Below are positions 34,043-43,948 of a stretch of 64,000 nucleotides of DNA, piece after piece (the stretch's first letter is position 1; each line of letters starts with the position of its first letter). Made by a program: the position numbers and the translations under genes. The notes below the pieces were generated by a model that was not told where the DNA came from, searched no databases, and was given only the letters and a program-made list of their open reading frames with translations. The DNA is from Maridesulfovibrio sp. GTDB taxonomy: Bacteria; Desulfobacterota; Desulfovibrionia; Desulfovibrionales; Desulfovibrionaceae. The stretch is taken from assembly GCF_963678865.1 (NCBI RefSeq), contig NZ_OY787459.1, positions 1,578,501 through 1,642,500 of the forward strand, read 5' to 3'.

Positions 34043-36049
34043 TTAAAACTTTTCAAAATCACTGTCATCAGCTCCCATATCCAGTGACAACCCACCGAAG
34101 TCGGAAGATTCGGACTTAGGAGCCGGAGCCTGCTGCGGGGCTGCAGCCGGAGCGGCATGAGATGCAGCTACCTGGGCGGACGGCCTAGGGGTGCTGACCG
34201 GCAGGGCTTTTGGCCGGAAAAATGAGGAACTGCCATAACCGCTTACCTTGAAGAAGGACATGGTACTCTCCAGCAAAGCGCTTTGGGAAGAAAGTTCCTC
34301 ACTGGTGGAGGCCATCTCTTCCGAAGCGGAAGCATTTTGCTGGATCACAGAGTCAAGCTGGGCAATAGCTTTACTGATCTGTTCCGCACCGGAATTCTGC
34401 TCAGCACTTGCCGAGGAAATTTCCTGCACCAGTTCTGCGGTTTTCTGAATATTGGGAACAAGGTTTTCAAGCATATCCCCGGCCTTCTCGGCAACCGTCA
34501 CCGTGGAAGAAGAAAGCTCGCTTATTTCACCGGCAGCATTACCGCTTCGCTCGGCCAATTTACGGACCTCTGCGGCAACAACGGCAAATCCCTTGCCGTG
34601 TTCCCCGGCACGTGCCGCCTCAATTGCGGCATTAAGGGCCAGCAGGTTGGTCTGACGGGCAATTTCTTCAATAATAGATATCTTTTCAGCAATATTTTTC
34701 ATGGCCGACACAGCTTCGGAAACGGCGGCCCCGCTCTCCTGTGCATCGGAAGCCGACTTAAGTGCTATATCCTCAGTGGTCTGGGCATTAAGAGTATTCT
34801 GCTTGATATTACTGGCCATTTCTTCAATAGATGCAGAAACCTCTTCAATGGATGCTGCTTGTTCAGTAGCTCCCTGCGAAAGTCCCTCAGCAGAAGCTGA
34901 AAGTTCTGTACTTCCGGAAGCAACGTTACCGGCCCCCGCTCGAACATCTGAAACAACCTGAATCAGTTGCGCAGCCATATCCCGCATGTTGCCGTAAACA
35001 CCGATAGCCGGTTCGGAAAATCTCAGTTCAAGATCTCCCCCGGCAATACTCTGGGCCACATGTGCAATTTCAGATGGATCACTGCCAAGCTGTTTATTAA
35101 CAGTAGTTATAATGAAACCGGCTGTTACAACACCTACACAGAAAGCAATCAGACTGATTATGACTGCCATCATAATAGCTTGGTCGTTTGCCGACTGAAG
35201 TTTCGGACCCAATATCTCCTGCTCAGCCATAATCGAGAGCTTTACATCTTCAACATTTTTAGCGATCTGAGGACCTATCTTATCAAGATGGTTTGTAACA
35301 ATACCGTTACGTGTAAAGATAACCTTTGTCAGGCTATCGAAAGCAGCCATATATTTTCCTTTCAAATCAATAACTTCAGCCAGCAAACGGCGCCTTTCGG
35401 GATTTTGCGTGCTGCGGTTCAGCTCATCGAAAATTTTATCAAGCTCCTTCATTTCGCTATGAACACGGTCAACTGAAGTCTGTGCGTTGTCATCTAGAAA
35501 TTTAACTACATAGAGACGCGCCAGCAGCAATCTGCGCATTGCAAATCCGCTCCGTACAGTAGTTACAACCTCGTTATCCCGTTCAGCAGTTTCAAGAATT
35601 CGGGTCAGTGTCTGTTCCATTCGCGGTCCATCCACATTGAGTTCGTCATTTACATAGTGATCGCGTTCATCTTGAAATTTTTTAATAGTAACGAAGTGCT
35701 CACCGTACTCCTTAACCTCTTTCTCTACCTCCGCAATCAGACTTGCACGTTCCGGCTTTTTGATTTCTCTGGATGCTTCATCCAAAAAATCACGCATTTT
35801 GGCATAGTACTCATCATACTGCTTAACATCGAGAACGCTTCCGGTATTGATGAAATCCTTAACATTCATCCGCACCATGAGCATATTGGCCTGCAACCTT
35901 CCACTCAAATTGGTGTCCCTTGCAAGTCCGCGGTACTGGCTAAAACCATCACTTGAATTATCAAGAGCCCAGAAAGAAATCCCAGCCAGAACAAGCAGCA
36001 AACCCAGAACGGACCCAAATCCCAGTATCAATTTAGCAGATAATTTCAT
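34043..36049 (-). CDS. Methyl-accepting chemotaxis protein with helical sensor and C-terminal aromatic pentapeptide
   Basis: About 668 residues. TM1 is at ~5-28, then a helical periplasmic sensor ([21 protein letters not shown]) related to that of the receptor at 17142. TM2 is ~295-320, HAMP ~320-370, and the signalling domain has the tip [20 protein letters not shown]. The tail is rich in Pro and Ala and ends DSDFEKF: a flexible linker plus an aromatic-x-x-aromatic end (DFEKF) like the CheR-tethering pentapeptide. The start was placed at the ATG at 36049 with GGGGGA upstream; the longer frame adds 14 non-homologous residues. Terminator follows. Confidence 0.93.
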   Translation of the reverse strand: MKLSAKLILGFGSVLGLLLVLAGISFWALDNSSDGFSQYRGLARDTNLSGRLQANMLMVRMNVKDFINTGSVLDVKQYDEYYAKMRDFLDEASREIKKPERASLIAEVEKEVKEYGEHFVTIKKFQDERDHYVNDELNVDGPRMEQTLTRILETAERDNEVVTTVRSGFAMRRLLLARLYVVKFLDDNAQTSVDRVHSEMKELDKIFDELNRSTQNPERRRLLAEVIDLKGKYMAAFDSLTKVIFTRNGIVTNHLDKIGPQIAKNVEDVKLSIMAEQEILGPKLQSANDQAIMMAVIISLIAFCVGVVTAGFIITTVNKQLGSDPSEIAHVAQSIAGGDLELRFSEPAIGVYGNMRDMAAQLIQVVSDVRAGAGNVASGSTELSASAEGLSQGATEQAASIEEVSASIEEMASNIKQNTLNAQTTEDIALKSASDAQESGAAVSEAVSAMKNIAEKISIIEEIARQTNLLALNAAIEAARAGEHGKGFAVVAAEVRKLAERSGNAAGEISELSSSTVTVAEKAGDMLENLVPNIQKTAELVQEISSASAEQNSGAEQISKAIAQLDSVIQQNASASEEMASTSEELSSQSALLESTMSFFKVSGYGSSSFFRPKALPVSTPRPSAQVAASHAAPAAAPQQAPAPKSESSDFGGLSLDMGADDSDFEKF

Positions 36050-36192
36050 CTCATTCCCCCAAAATGCTTTTTTCTCTCCAGCCGCGATCACAGCTGGATG
36101 TGACTATGGAAGACTTATATTATATTATTTGTGACTTTTTTTAAAAGGAAAAAACAATTTTCATATCAAAACAATTACCGACCATAAAAAAA

Positions 36193-36216
36193 GGCCGGTT
36201 GCATTAACAACCGGCC
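36193..36216 (-). terminator. Terminator after the iron-sulfur flavoprotein gene
   Basis: GGCCGGTTG / CAACCGGCC with loop CATTAA; read leftward it is followed by seven T. Confidence 0.85.
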
Positions 36217-36246
36217 CTGCTTTTTCATAGGAAAAGAGCTGTTTAT

Positions 36247-36867
36247 TCAACCCTCTCCGTGCAAGTATTGCACACGGGGAAAAGAATCCATATGCGGTTT
36301 GATGGCTTTGCCGAGCCAATCAATGGACTGCCCGAGATTCAGCATGTTGGCCATACCTTCTACATCTTCGAGCACTTCACCTTTATTCATCCCATACCCC
36401 ATATTCCAGTAGGTGGCACCGGGAATGATCATGCCGTTGATCTGGTACAGATGATTGATTGTATCGAAGACATGGGTTGCACCACCGCGACGGACCGCAA
36501 CTACCGCAGCGCCGATTTTACCCGCAAACTGACGGTCGTTTGCAAGAGACACTAGACCGGCCCGGTCTATCAGAGCTTTTATCTCCGCGCTTACGTCAGC
36601 AAAGTAGGTAGGGGAACCGATCACAACGGCATCAGCCCGAACCATCTTTTCATAGACCTCATTAAATTTGTCGTTGTCCACAACACACTGGTTGTCTTTG
36701 TTTTCCCAACACTTCATGCAAGCCATACATCCACGAATCTTCTTACCGCCAAGCTGATAAAATTCGGTTTCCCAACCGTTATCCTTAAGCGGTTCAAGAA
36801 CCTTGTTCAACATAGCCTCAGTGTTCCCGCCTTTACGCGGGCTACCGTTGATTGCAAGTACGTACAT
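36247..36867 (-). CDS. Iron-sulfur flavoprotein of the NADPH-dependent FMN reductase / Isf family
   Basis: A ~206-residue flavodoxin-fold protein. FMN site: LAINGSPRKGGNTEAML at the N-terminus and IGSPTYFADVSAEIKALIDRAG near residue 85-105. A compact cluster motif CMACMKCWENKDNQC (C-x2-C-x2-C-x7-C) near residue 48 fits the [4Fe-4S] site of Isf proteins from anaerobes. These enzymes pass electrons from ferredoxin or NAD(P)H to oxygen, peroxide or quinones. The start ATG at 36867 has GGAGAG upstream. Single-gene unit. Confidence 0.88.
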   Translation of the reverse strand: MYVLAINGSPRKGGNTEAMLNKVLEPLKDNGWETEFYQLGGKKIRGCMACMKCWENKDNQCVVDNDKFNEVYEKMVRADAVVIGSPTYFADVSAEIKALIDRAGLVSLANDRQFAGKIGAAVVAVRRGGATHVFDTINHLYQINGMIIPGATYWNMGYGMNKGEVLEDVEGMANMLNLGQSIDWLGKAIKPHMDSFPRVQYLHGEG

Positions 36868-37016
36868 TTTTCTCTCCATAATTATGTAATAAAATGGGCA
36901 GGTCCCACTATAGAACCACTCTCATACAATATTATACAACTCATGCGTTATGTGGATTCAACAACAGAGCCAAGAATTATGCATCAGACTTTTTGCTGAA
37001 ATGAGAAACTGAGAAA

Positions 37017-38492
37017 CTAGGTGGGGGGATCTAACAACCTTTGCATTAGACAACGGACAGAGACAAGTCCGGCAAATTCTCCTTTTTTAGTCACTGCGAT
37101 AGGGTCGAAGGTGTAGCTTCCTTCACGGGAGAGAGCCCTTTTACCGACCTCGTTCAAATCGGATTCAGAGGGAAGAACAAGTAATTCCCTATCCATAACC
37201 GCAGACACAGGACGATCCAGAAAAAGCGCCTTATCAGTTTCACCACGAATAATATGGTCCATGCGCCCCTTAGTCACCATGCCAACAGGAGAAAGCCCGT
37301 CCAGCACAATCAGGCAAGCCCATTCTCCACTTTTGCGCAGCCTGAGCAGGGCATCAGAAACTTTGCAATCAAGGGATATTGTCTGCGCAGGCCAAACCAT
37401 TTCTCCCAGAGAACCGGCTAAATCCCGTTCAATAGCATCAGCCCGGCCTACCACCTGATAAGTACGGATGGAATGCTGCACTCCTTTTACATAAATCGGA
37501 GCACGCCCCAGACAACGGAATTTATCTTTCACCAAGGCCCATGTTTCATGGGATATCAATATCTGATCCGGAGGGGCGTTTTGCTCCAGCCGGGCGGCAA
37601 CATTAACCTGACCGCCGATGATGGTATAATCTATAAGCTGCTTGGAGCCGAAATTTCCTACAGTGCAAAAACCTGTATTGATCCCCATGCGGACTTTGAA
37701 AGGGGTTGAAATTCCCAACTCAAACCACTGTTGCTGCATCTCCTTAAGGGAATCTCGCATTTCAATAGCCATATTCATACAGGAAAGTGCGTCTTTCCTA
37801 TACCCTTGGGAAATAGGGTCTCCAAAAAAAATCAGCACGGCATCGCCGATAAATTTATCAATGGTACCGCCGTGTTTAATGGCAATGGAGGACATGCGGT
37901 CAAGATAATTATTGAGCAAAGCGGTCATATCCTCGGGTTCCATACGTTCGGTAGTGGAGGTAAAGTCGACAATATCGGAAAAGAATATCGTCAGTTTTTT
38001 ACGTTTAGCCCCGATGAGAGAATCCTGTTTGCCGTAAAAAATAGACTCGTAGACCTGAGGAGATAGGTAACGGCCCAGCTTGTCTGAAAGCCCGGTCAAT
38101 CTTTCTGACTGCTCCTTCTGAATCAAGGCGGAAGCAATACGGCGCAAGATCATGGGCGGACTCAAGGGGCGGCGGATGAAATCAACAGCTCCTGATTCGA
38201 ACCAACGCAACTCATCTTCAGGTTCTCTGCTGCCGGTGACAAGAACAACCGGAATTTGTGCTGTGGATTCATTTTCCCTGAGTTTTTTGCATATTTCACA
38301 TCCTTGCATCTCCGGCAGATCCGCATCAAGCAGGATAAGGTCTGGTTTCTCCCTTGCAGCCACGTCAAGAACAGGGAGGACATTCATCGCCATTAGCAGA
38401 GTGTAATCCTCGCGCAGAATCTGCGCGAAAAGATCCATTTCAGGCTTCACATTATTTACAATAAAAACAACTGGACGGTTATGTTCTTTCAC
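37017..38492 (-). CDS. Response regulator-class III nucleotide cyclase-CBS protein
   Basis: About 491 residues. The REC domain is at ~5-125 with the phospho-acceptor Asp in LILLDADLPEMQG. Then a short helical linker and a class III adenylate/guanylate cyclase domain at ~165-360: FFSDIVDFTSTTE and FIGDAVLIFFGDP supply the two metal-binding Asp, MGINTGFCTVGN and DYTIIGGQVNVAARLE the rest of the site. The C-terminus (~375-490) holds two CBS-like repeats (SPVGMVTKGRMDHIIRGE, EFAGLVSVRCLMQRLL). The GTG at 38492 is chosen for GAGGAG 7 bases upstream; a TTG at 38558 has none. A phosphorelay thus controls cyclic-nucleotide synthesis; CBS may sense adenylates. Substrate (ATP or GTP) not determined. 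Confidence 0.9.
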   Translation of the reverse strand: MKEHNRPVVFIVNNVKPEMDLFAQILREDYTLLMAMNVLPVLDVAAREKPDLILLDADLPEMQGCEICKKLRENESTAQIPVVLVTGSREPEDELRWFESGAVDFIRRPLSPPMILRRIASALIQKEQSERLTGLSDKLGRYLSPQVYESIFYGKQDSLIGAKRKKLTIFFSDIVDFTSTTERMEPEDMTALLNNYLDRMSSIAIKHGGTIDKFIGDAVLIFFGDPISQGYRKDALSCMNMAIEMRDSLKEMQQQWFELGISTPFKVRMGINTGFCTVGNFGSKQLIDYTIIGGQVNVAARLEQNAPPDQILISHETWALVKDKFRCLGRAPIYVKGVQHSIRTYQVVGRADAIERDLAGSLGEMVWPAQTISLDCKVSDALLRLRKSGEWACLIVLDGLSPVGMVTKGRMDHIIRGETDKALFLDRPVSAVMDRELLVLPSESDLNEVGKRALSREGSYTFDPIAVTKKGEFAGLVSVRCLMQRLLDPPT

Positions 38493-38621
38493 GCCGCTTC
38501 TCCTCTTTAAACAGCCATGTAATTCATACTTACCCAACTGCTGGAGAGATTTAAACAAAAATAATTAACTACTTCGGGTTTATTACCGACCCAGCAACGG
38601 TACCGGGCCATTCTCCAAACA

Positions 38622-38655
38622 AAAAGGACTCACGATTTACACCGTAAGCCCTTTT
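38622..38655 (-). terminator. Terminator of the seven-gene envelope operon
   Basis: On the minus strand AAAAGGGCTTACG pairs throughout with CGTGAGTCCTTTT if two G-U pairs are allowed; a T-rich run follows. It lies 26 bases after the last gene. Confidence 0.75.
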
Positions 38656-38681
38656 GCTGTAATTGTCCGTAACTGTTTATA

Positions 38682-40796
38682 TTAGTGAGAGTTTTCGCAA
38701 TATTTGCGGACACTTTTTCTAAGTTCCCTTATGCCGGCATATTCAGGTTCGGAAGCCAGTTTACTTTGTTCAGCATAAAGTCTTTTTAAAAAGATATGTT
38801 TCCTGTCTGCGGGAGAGTTTTCCAATTCTTCGTAAAGGGCAGAATAATTCGCTGGATTCAATATATTTGTGCTGTCCAACCGCTGCAAAACATTATTCCT
38901 GATTGCTACCGAAGTGACCTCTTCTATTGTTTCCCTTGGGTGCTTTGCACCATTCTCTTCTGAGAATATTTTGATATCATTTTTTGCAATAAGTCGCGGA
39001 TTACCATCAACTGCCTTTTTAGCCTCTTGATACAGGGCATTGTACACTCCGGCAGTGATTATGAATTCTCTGGTTATATTTTCAGCACCACGCGCCGTAA
39101 AAGTACCTACAACCTGCGGCAAAGCACTAACAAGAACAGGCATGTAATCTCCAAGATATTTAATGCTCTTTTGCTCTTTTACGTAGCGGTCATCATTAAC
39201 ACACAGCTTTATCGAATCATGAAGACCTGTTCCGATAGGCTCCAGAAACATCATGAATTCAGAGGTCGTGCCGACCGGTTTTCCCAGATAAGAAATTGAA
39301 AAGTTATACAGATCATTAATTCCATACGGATTCAGCAAAAGTGAGTATGCCTGCAGAGCAACAGCGTCTCTGATATTTTTCTTCGTATTGCGCACCATTG
39401 CAACATCCAAAGCAATTTCCGAAAGCAATTTTGCATTGTACGAAGTTTCAAAATATGCAGAGTCGGGGATCAGGTCTTCATATCCTTCGGTGGAAAAATA
39501 ATACGTGGCAAACCCAATCATTTCAGCATTCCGTTTTTTAAGGAAATCTGTATTGGAGCCCTCTTTTTTAACCAGGTCAGACTGAAACCTTACAAGCATG
39601 GCTGTCGCCTGCCATATATCCTTAAGCTGAGTAATATACTCAGCAGGATTATCAACTCCGTATTTTGAAATTTCATCCAGCCTTTCAGGACCGGCAACTT
39701 TAGCCACTGTCCGATATTTATTGAGGCAGTATCGGACATTATCCTTAATACTATCAAAGACAAAAGCCTTAACGGCCTCGCGGTCCTCCCTGATTACCCC
39801 GTTAAACAGATTCGCCACCATACTTGTAAGCAGAACGGCCTCATTTTTCAGTGCTGCAAGTTCTCCTTTTGACGTAGAGGCAAACTCCCGTGCTGCGTTA
39901 TAATTCTCAACTGCTGATTTTAAAGATCCAAGTCTTGAAATTTCGGGACCTCCATTGATTGCATCAACGGAGAATTGCAGGGCCTTTGCAAAATAAACAC
40001 TGTAAACAATATTTGCCGAGTCACTCTCAAGTCCGGTGTAATGTTCCATGACCGCTTTATAGACTTTGTCGTTTTTATCATCTTCAGCGTTTATGTTGAA
40101 AATCCCTTCGACAGCACCGCCCAACGGGTATAAATCTTTGACTTTGACACTTTCACTGAGAATCGCTTTATTGATAACCAGATTCAAAACACTGTTACAA
40201 ACATTTCCCAGTTCAGCGGAAAAAGAATTTACAGTATCATACCCGATATCCTGTTCGCGCTTGAGAGGTATGATTTCCTCTACCCAAATTTTGTAAATAC
40301 TTTCTTTAAAGTCCTCGATTCTTCCATAGTCGAGCTCAGAATAGGCATTCATTAACAGACGCCAATATGAATACCCATCAAGACTCGAAGGAGTATTGCC
40401 GAACTGGTTTGTAAGCAGCACGGCATTATCCAAGCTCTGACGGTTATTATATGCAACGTAATTAAAAAACTGCCCAATTGCTGCAGCAAGAATTTTATTT
40501 TTTTGAGCATTTTTTTTAATTTTGCCTGCATCAAGGGCAATTGTATTCAGATTAAGCTTAGGCCCGTAAACTTCCTGCAGCAACTCCATATTAAATTGCT
40601 GAAACGGTATTTTTGTGCTGCGCTTTGTCTCTGCCATAAGCTCTTTGATCCTCTCTGGTGAGAGCGTCGTAATTTCAGTGGCATAATCAATATAATCATT
40701 CCAAGAAGGCAATGCTGCAGCCTTTGCCGCAGCAGGTGCACAAATCAAAACGCCTATTGCAAAGAACAATATCACAATACCAATATATTTTTTCAT
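38682..40796 (-). CDS. Large exported protein of unknown function, last gene of the envelope operon
   Basis: A 704-residue protein with a signal peptide (residues 1-27, cut near AKA-AAL). The rest is predicted mainly helical, without further membrane segments, cysteine motifs or recognisable domains; it reads like an alpha-solenoid scaffold (many Leu/Asn/Lys-rich helices such as LKSAVENYNAAREFASTSKGE). Its start overlaps the stop of the TonB-like gene by 4 bases (ATGA-type), so it belongs to the same unit. Periplasmic, possibly attached to the outer membrane. I recognise no family; it could be a structural partner of the TonB-like arm. Confidence 0.65.
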   Translation of the reverse strand: MKKYIGIVILFFAIGVLICAPAAAKAAALPSWNDYIDYATEITTLSPERIKELMAETKRSTKIPFQQFNMELLQEVYGPKLNLNTIALDAGKIKKNAQKNKILAAAIGQFFNYVAYNNRQSLDNAVLLTNQFGNTPSSLDGYSYWRLLMNAYSELDYGRIEDFKESIYKIWVEEIIPLKREQDIGYDTVNSFSAELGNVCNSVLNLVINKAILSESVKVKDLYPLGGAVEGIFNINAEDDKNDKVYKAVMEHYTGLESDSANIVYSVYFAKALQFSVDAINGGPEISRLGSLKSAVENYNAAREFASTSKGELAALKNEAVLLTSMVANLFNGVIREDREAVKAFVFDSIKDNVRYCLNKYRTVAKVAGPERLDEISKYGVDNPAEYITQLKDIWQATAMLVRFQSDLVKKEGSNTDFLKKRNAEMIGFATYYFSTEGYEDLIPDSAYFETSYNAKLLSEIALDVAMVRNTKKNIRDAVALQAYSLLLNPYGINDLYNFSISYLGKPVGTTSEFMMFLEPIGTGLHDSIKLCVNDDRYVKEQKSIKYLGDYMPVLVSALPQVVGTFTARGAENITREFIITAGVYNALYQEAKKAVDGNPRLIAKNDIKIFSEENGAKHPRETIEEVTSVAIRNNVLQRLDSTNILNPANYSALYEELENSPADRKHIFLKRLYAEQSKLASEPEYAGIRELRKSVRKYCENSH

Positions 40797-42274
40797 TTAC
40801 TGCCTCCCGTGTTAACCAGGCACTCATAAGCACTGGATAAAAAGTCACATCTGTTCTTGAATTCAATTCCTGCGTTTGCATTCAAAACAACGGTCAAAGA
40901 ATATATGCCCAGCTTTCCTTTAAAGCTGAAAACCCCTTTATCATTTGAGCAAGTCGTACCTATGCCTAAACCGTCATTTTTCATAAATTGTATTATTTCA
41001 CTTTTGATTACGACATCACTCAATCCTGCAGGACAAATAGGCAGATCACGGTCACTAATTTCATCCCACGCTCTCCGTCCTGCTAGTTTGTCGATTCTGG
41101 CAGGCTCAACTTCAGCTGGGGGTCCACCGTCAGAATAATCATAACCGCCACCCCCATCGGTCCCCTGTCCTGCTCCACTGCCGCCCCCAGACTCTCCTGT
41201 ACCATGACCGGCAAGATCTAAAGACCGTCCCCCCTTCCTGCTCTGCTTTACCTGAACTTCTGAAATGTTCTTTTCAGGCTGCTCCTTGAGAGCGGGCATA
41301 GACTCGATTTTATATAAATTTTTGATAATTACATTTTCTGAGAGATCCGCCTTCATGGGTTCTCTTCTTGCAAATCTACGAGCTCTGGATGTATCTTCTG
41401 TAGCAGTTTTTCCAGGCCTTACAGCAGGAATAGAAATGTCTTCATTATCATCCCCGGCTAATTGCAGGCTGGGTTGCTGGCTTTCATTCAAAGCTACTAC
41501 ATTTTCTTGTTCATCAAAGTGTCTACGAATAACAGGCTCATATATTTGAGCCTCCTCATTTTCACTGTTATAAAAATTCATTTTAGGTTTTAGGGGCTCG
41601 GCCATGGCGGATACACTTTCTTCGTTCTTCTTCAAAAGTGACTTAGAAGATAAGTCGCGCCGAATATCTGTATTTTCGTCATTTAAAAAAAGTTTCCCTT
41701 TTTTCCTTTTCTCACGTTTCATCCGCTCCGCAGTCTTTATTTCACCGGCAGCCTTTTTTTCCTCCCGGTCAGGTTCACGGGTTTGTTTATTCTTTTTCTC
41801 AATGACTTCAGCTGCGTTCTTGCTCTCGACCAACTTACGCCCTGAATTTTCGGGTTTTGTGGCATTATCCATCTTTGCGGAAATAATTTTATCTTGAAGG
41901 CTATCCTGCGCTTTTTTGGTCTCTATATTTTGCTTTTCAGCATCAATTTCTAAACTCTCTTTTACTGGTGCCACTGGCGGTTTTTTCTTTTCAACCGGAA
42001 CCGGAGCCTGAGGAAATTCCTCTTGAAGTACTGGTTTATTAATAATCTCCGCTTCGACCAAAAGACCTATCACACCCTCTTCTTTACCGGGTTTATCGTC
42101 TTTCATGTAAATAGATCCCAAAAAGATCAGGATAAGAATCAAAGCGGGCATCATAAAATATGCCATATTAGACGAAATATCATACTCAACATTAGAATAA
42201 CTGATATTAAGGGGTAAATTTTTTTTTCCTACTCCACGCCCATAGCGCTTATATTTCCAATTTTTCTGATCCAT
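40793..42274 (-). CDS. TonB/TolA-like periplasm-spanning protein
   Basis: 493 residues: a basic cytoplasmic N-terminus, one membrane helix at ~38-57, a long charged Pro/Lys/Glu-rich region (~75-370, e.g. FPQAPVPVEKKKPPVAPVKE), a Gly-rich hinge near 370-395 (GGGSGAGQGTDGGGG), and a compact C-terminal domain of ~95 residues with four Cys (LPICPAGL, GTTCSND, FKNRCDFL, YECLV). This is the plan of TonB or TolA, which transmit force from an ExbBD/TolQR motor to the outer membrane. The C-terminal SLTVVLNANAGIEFKN strand pair loosely recalls TolA domain III, which also has a disulfide. It lies directly after the ExbD-like gene. Not a recognised TonB; call by architecture and context. Confidence 0.7.
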   Translation of the reverse strand: MDQKNWKYKRYGRGVGKKNLPLNISYSNVEYDISSNMAYFMMPALILILIFLGSIYMKDDKPGKEEGVIGLLVEAEIINKPVLQEEFPQAPVPVEKKKPPVAPVKESLEIDAEKQNIETKKAQDSLQDKIISAKMDNATKPENSGRKLVESKNAAEVIEKKNKQTREPDREEKKAAGEIKTAERMKREKRKKGKLFLNDENTDIRRDLSSKSLLKKNEESVSAMAEPLKPKMNFYNSENEEAQIYEPVIRRHFDEQENVVALNESQQPSLQLAGDDNEDISIPAVRPGKTATEDTSRARRFARREPMKADLSENVIIKNLYKIESMPALKEQPEKNISEVQVKQSRKGGRSLDLAGHGTGESGGGSGAGQGTDGGGGYDYSDGGPPAEVEPARIDKLAGRRAWDEISDRDLPICPAGLSDVVIKSEIIQFMKNDGLGIGTTCSNDKGVFSFKGKLGIYSLTVVLNANAGIEFKNRCDFLSSAYECLVNTGGSK

Positions 42275-42279
42275 ATAGC

Positions 42280-42723
42280 CTACTTATCAATGCCAACAGG
42301 GGTAACCAGTTCCCTGTCAGGCCAAACTTTCTGGACAATGGAAAGTGCAAGTAACATGTTCCCTGATTCTGATTTACTATGTGCGGCAAAGACCCATGGA
42401 TCATGTTTGGCCTTAAGCTGCAAAAGAACATCAAGCAATCCTTCCCTACTTTTTTTAAAGGGAACTTCTTCCCAAATATTTTTGCGCGAGTTTTTCTTTT
42501 GTACTGAAATAGCTTCATACTCCTGACCTTCGTCATTGACATAAACACGCCACAACTTTTCGGCTTTAATGGATTTATCAAGCCGTTTGCTATCTACTAC
42601 ACTGGCAAGAGTTAGGTCTGCGTAATTATTATTGTCAGTCGGGATAATGACCAGTGCCAGCACCAAAAGAAAAGCAAGATCGGCAAAAGAAAAAATCCAA
42701 ACCATACTGGGAGATCTTCTCAT
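42280..42723 (-). CDS. ExbD/TolR-like proton-channel protein
   Basis: 147 residues with one N-terminal membrane helix (MVWIFSFADLAFLLVLALVI) in which Asp15 takes the place of the proton-carrying Asp of ExbD, TolR and MotB. The periplasmic remainder (~115 residues) ends in LLALSIVQKVWPDRELVTPV, comparable to the ExbD helix-strand end. Lys/Arg precede the helix, giving N-in topology. Gaps are 7 bases to the ExbB-like gene and 5 bases to the TonB-like gene. The family assignment rests on topology, the buried Asp and the ExbB-like neighbour. Confidence 0.75.
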   Translation of the reverse strand: MRRSPSMVWIFSFADLAFLLVLALVIIPTDNNNYADLTLASVVDSKRLDKSIKAEKLWRVYVNDEGQEYEAISVQKKNSRKNIWEEVPFKKSREGLLDVLLQLKAKHDPWVFAAHSKSESGNMLLALSIVQKVWPDRELVTPVGIDK

Positions 42724-42730
42724 TGTATCA

Positions 42731-43366
42731 TTAACCTATAGTAATATAAGATGTTTTTTTCTTTGACGTTGCTTCTTTATCCTCTTTAATTACAGCTTCT
42801 GAAGCAACCTGAATTGCCAGTTTGATGCATTTGTCGGCAAGATAATCTAGACGAATCTTCAACAATTCAAAAACAATATAACTGAAAAGGGCAAATACAG
42901 TGGTCAGAAGAGCCGTCCCCATACCCACAGAGCTAAGGGAATTCTTCACACCACCGTCACCGCCAATAAAAAGCAACAACATACCTACGACAGTTCCAAG
43001 AAAGCCCATGGGGGGCAGAAGATTTACAAGATTTTCATATTTGGAAAGAATTTCATCATAATATGCAGACTGACCGTATTGGTATACTGCGTCCTTTAAG
43101 AAGAAAGGCTGTGCAGCAGTATTGTTACTACTTTCATCCTGATACGCTGAATAGTAAGCCTTCTGAACTTTCAGGGACAATGAATCAGCATTCGAGATGG
43201 CTGACTGCAGCTTCTTCTTGCTGTACCCTTTTTCAACCCGAAAGTTAAACTTAATATACAAACCGATTACAAAGCTAAACACAATCCAGATTGCCGAAAG
43301 AATTAATATCTCCGGCACCGGAGAGGCTTTAACGAATAAAGATGCTATCCATTGAATTGGTTCCAT
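42731..43366 (-). CDS. ExbB/TolQ/MotA-like proton-channel protein
   Basis: 211 residues with three membrane helices (~16-38, ~113-135, ~148-168). The family hallmark is clear: LPPMGFLGTVVGMLLLFIGG followed by SLSSVGMGTALLTTVFALFSYIVFELL, the two pore helices of ExbB/TolQ/MotA with a Thr pair in the second. The cytoplasmic loop between helix 1 and 2 is ~75 residues. Together with the ExbD-like protein it should form a proton- or sodium-driven motor. It is flanked by the lipoprotein gene (6-base gap) and the ExbD-like gene. Confidence 0.85.
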   Translation of the reverse strand: MEPIQWIASLFVKASPVPEILILSAIWIVFSFVIGLYIKFNFRVEKGYSKKKLQSAISNADSLSLKVQKAYYSAYQDESSNNTAAQPFFLKDAVYQYGQSAYYDEILSKYENLVNLLPPMGFLGTVVGMLLLFIGGDGGVKNSLSSVGMGTALLTTVFALFSYIVFELLKIRLDYLADKCIKLAIQVASEAVIKEDKEATSKKKTSYITIG

Positions 43367-43372
43367 GAATTC

Positions 43373-43948
43373 TTATCCCCGTTCAGTAGTTATAAGCTTG
43401 AAATTAGCCAGACATTTATCGACAGTCGGATAATCCAGCCCAAGCGACCTGACATCAAGATCATTTCTCTCGCCTGCCAGCTCGCTGAGTTCTTTGATTT
43501 CGCTTACTGCTTTTCGATTTTGGGCAGTAACCTCTTCCGAATCCGGGTTATCGATATCAATACGGATTTGAATAATCAGCAGATAGGCACTGATGAGCAA
43601 ATCCTTTTGTTCAGGAGAAGGATTATGCAGCATTGATGAATATTCATTTGTATCGAAAAAAAGCTTATTAAAAACAATATCGCTCATCTTTTGTAACGAA
43701 GTACGATACTCTGGATTGTCCTTTTCATGAAAATGAAAATCTGCAGTAAGAGTTCTTAGAGACTTGGCTGCTTCTATAAATGAATTCAGCATAGCCTCTC
43801 TGTACTCATCTGATTTATGCTCACTAAATGCGGAAGTTGATTCAACAGGAGCTTTTATTTCAGTTGCTTCTTTTGTTTTACTAAGAACACATCCGTTCAA
43901 CAATATAATGAACATACTCAATAAAACTAAGATTAATACTTTTTTCAT
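43373..43948 (-). CDS. Lipoprotein of unknown function in the envelope operon
   Basis: 191 residues with a type II signal peptide (LLNGC, lipid-bearing Cys20) followed by Val, so probably sent to the outer membrane. The mature part is helical and acidic, without recognised motifs. The start lies 68 bases inside the 3' end of the upstream membrane-protein gene, in another frame; AGAGG upstream of the ATG supports it. A long overlap of this kind implies translational coupling. Function unknown; a pilotin- or Pal-like anchor is speculation. Confidence 0.7.
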   Translation of the reverse strand: MKKVLILVLLSMFIILLNGCVLSKTKEATEIKAPVESTSAFSEHKSDEYREAMLNSFIEAAKSLRTLTADFHFHEKDNPEYRTSLQKMSDIVFNKLFFDTNEYSSMLHNPSPEQKDLLISAYLLIIQIRIDIDNPDSEEVTAQNRKAVSEIKELSELAGERNDLDVRSLGLDYPTVDKCLANFKLITTERG

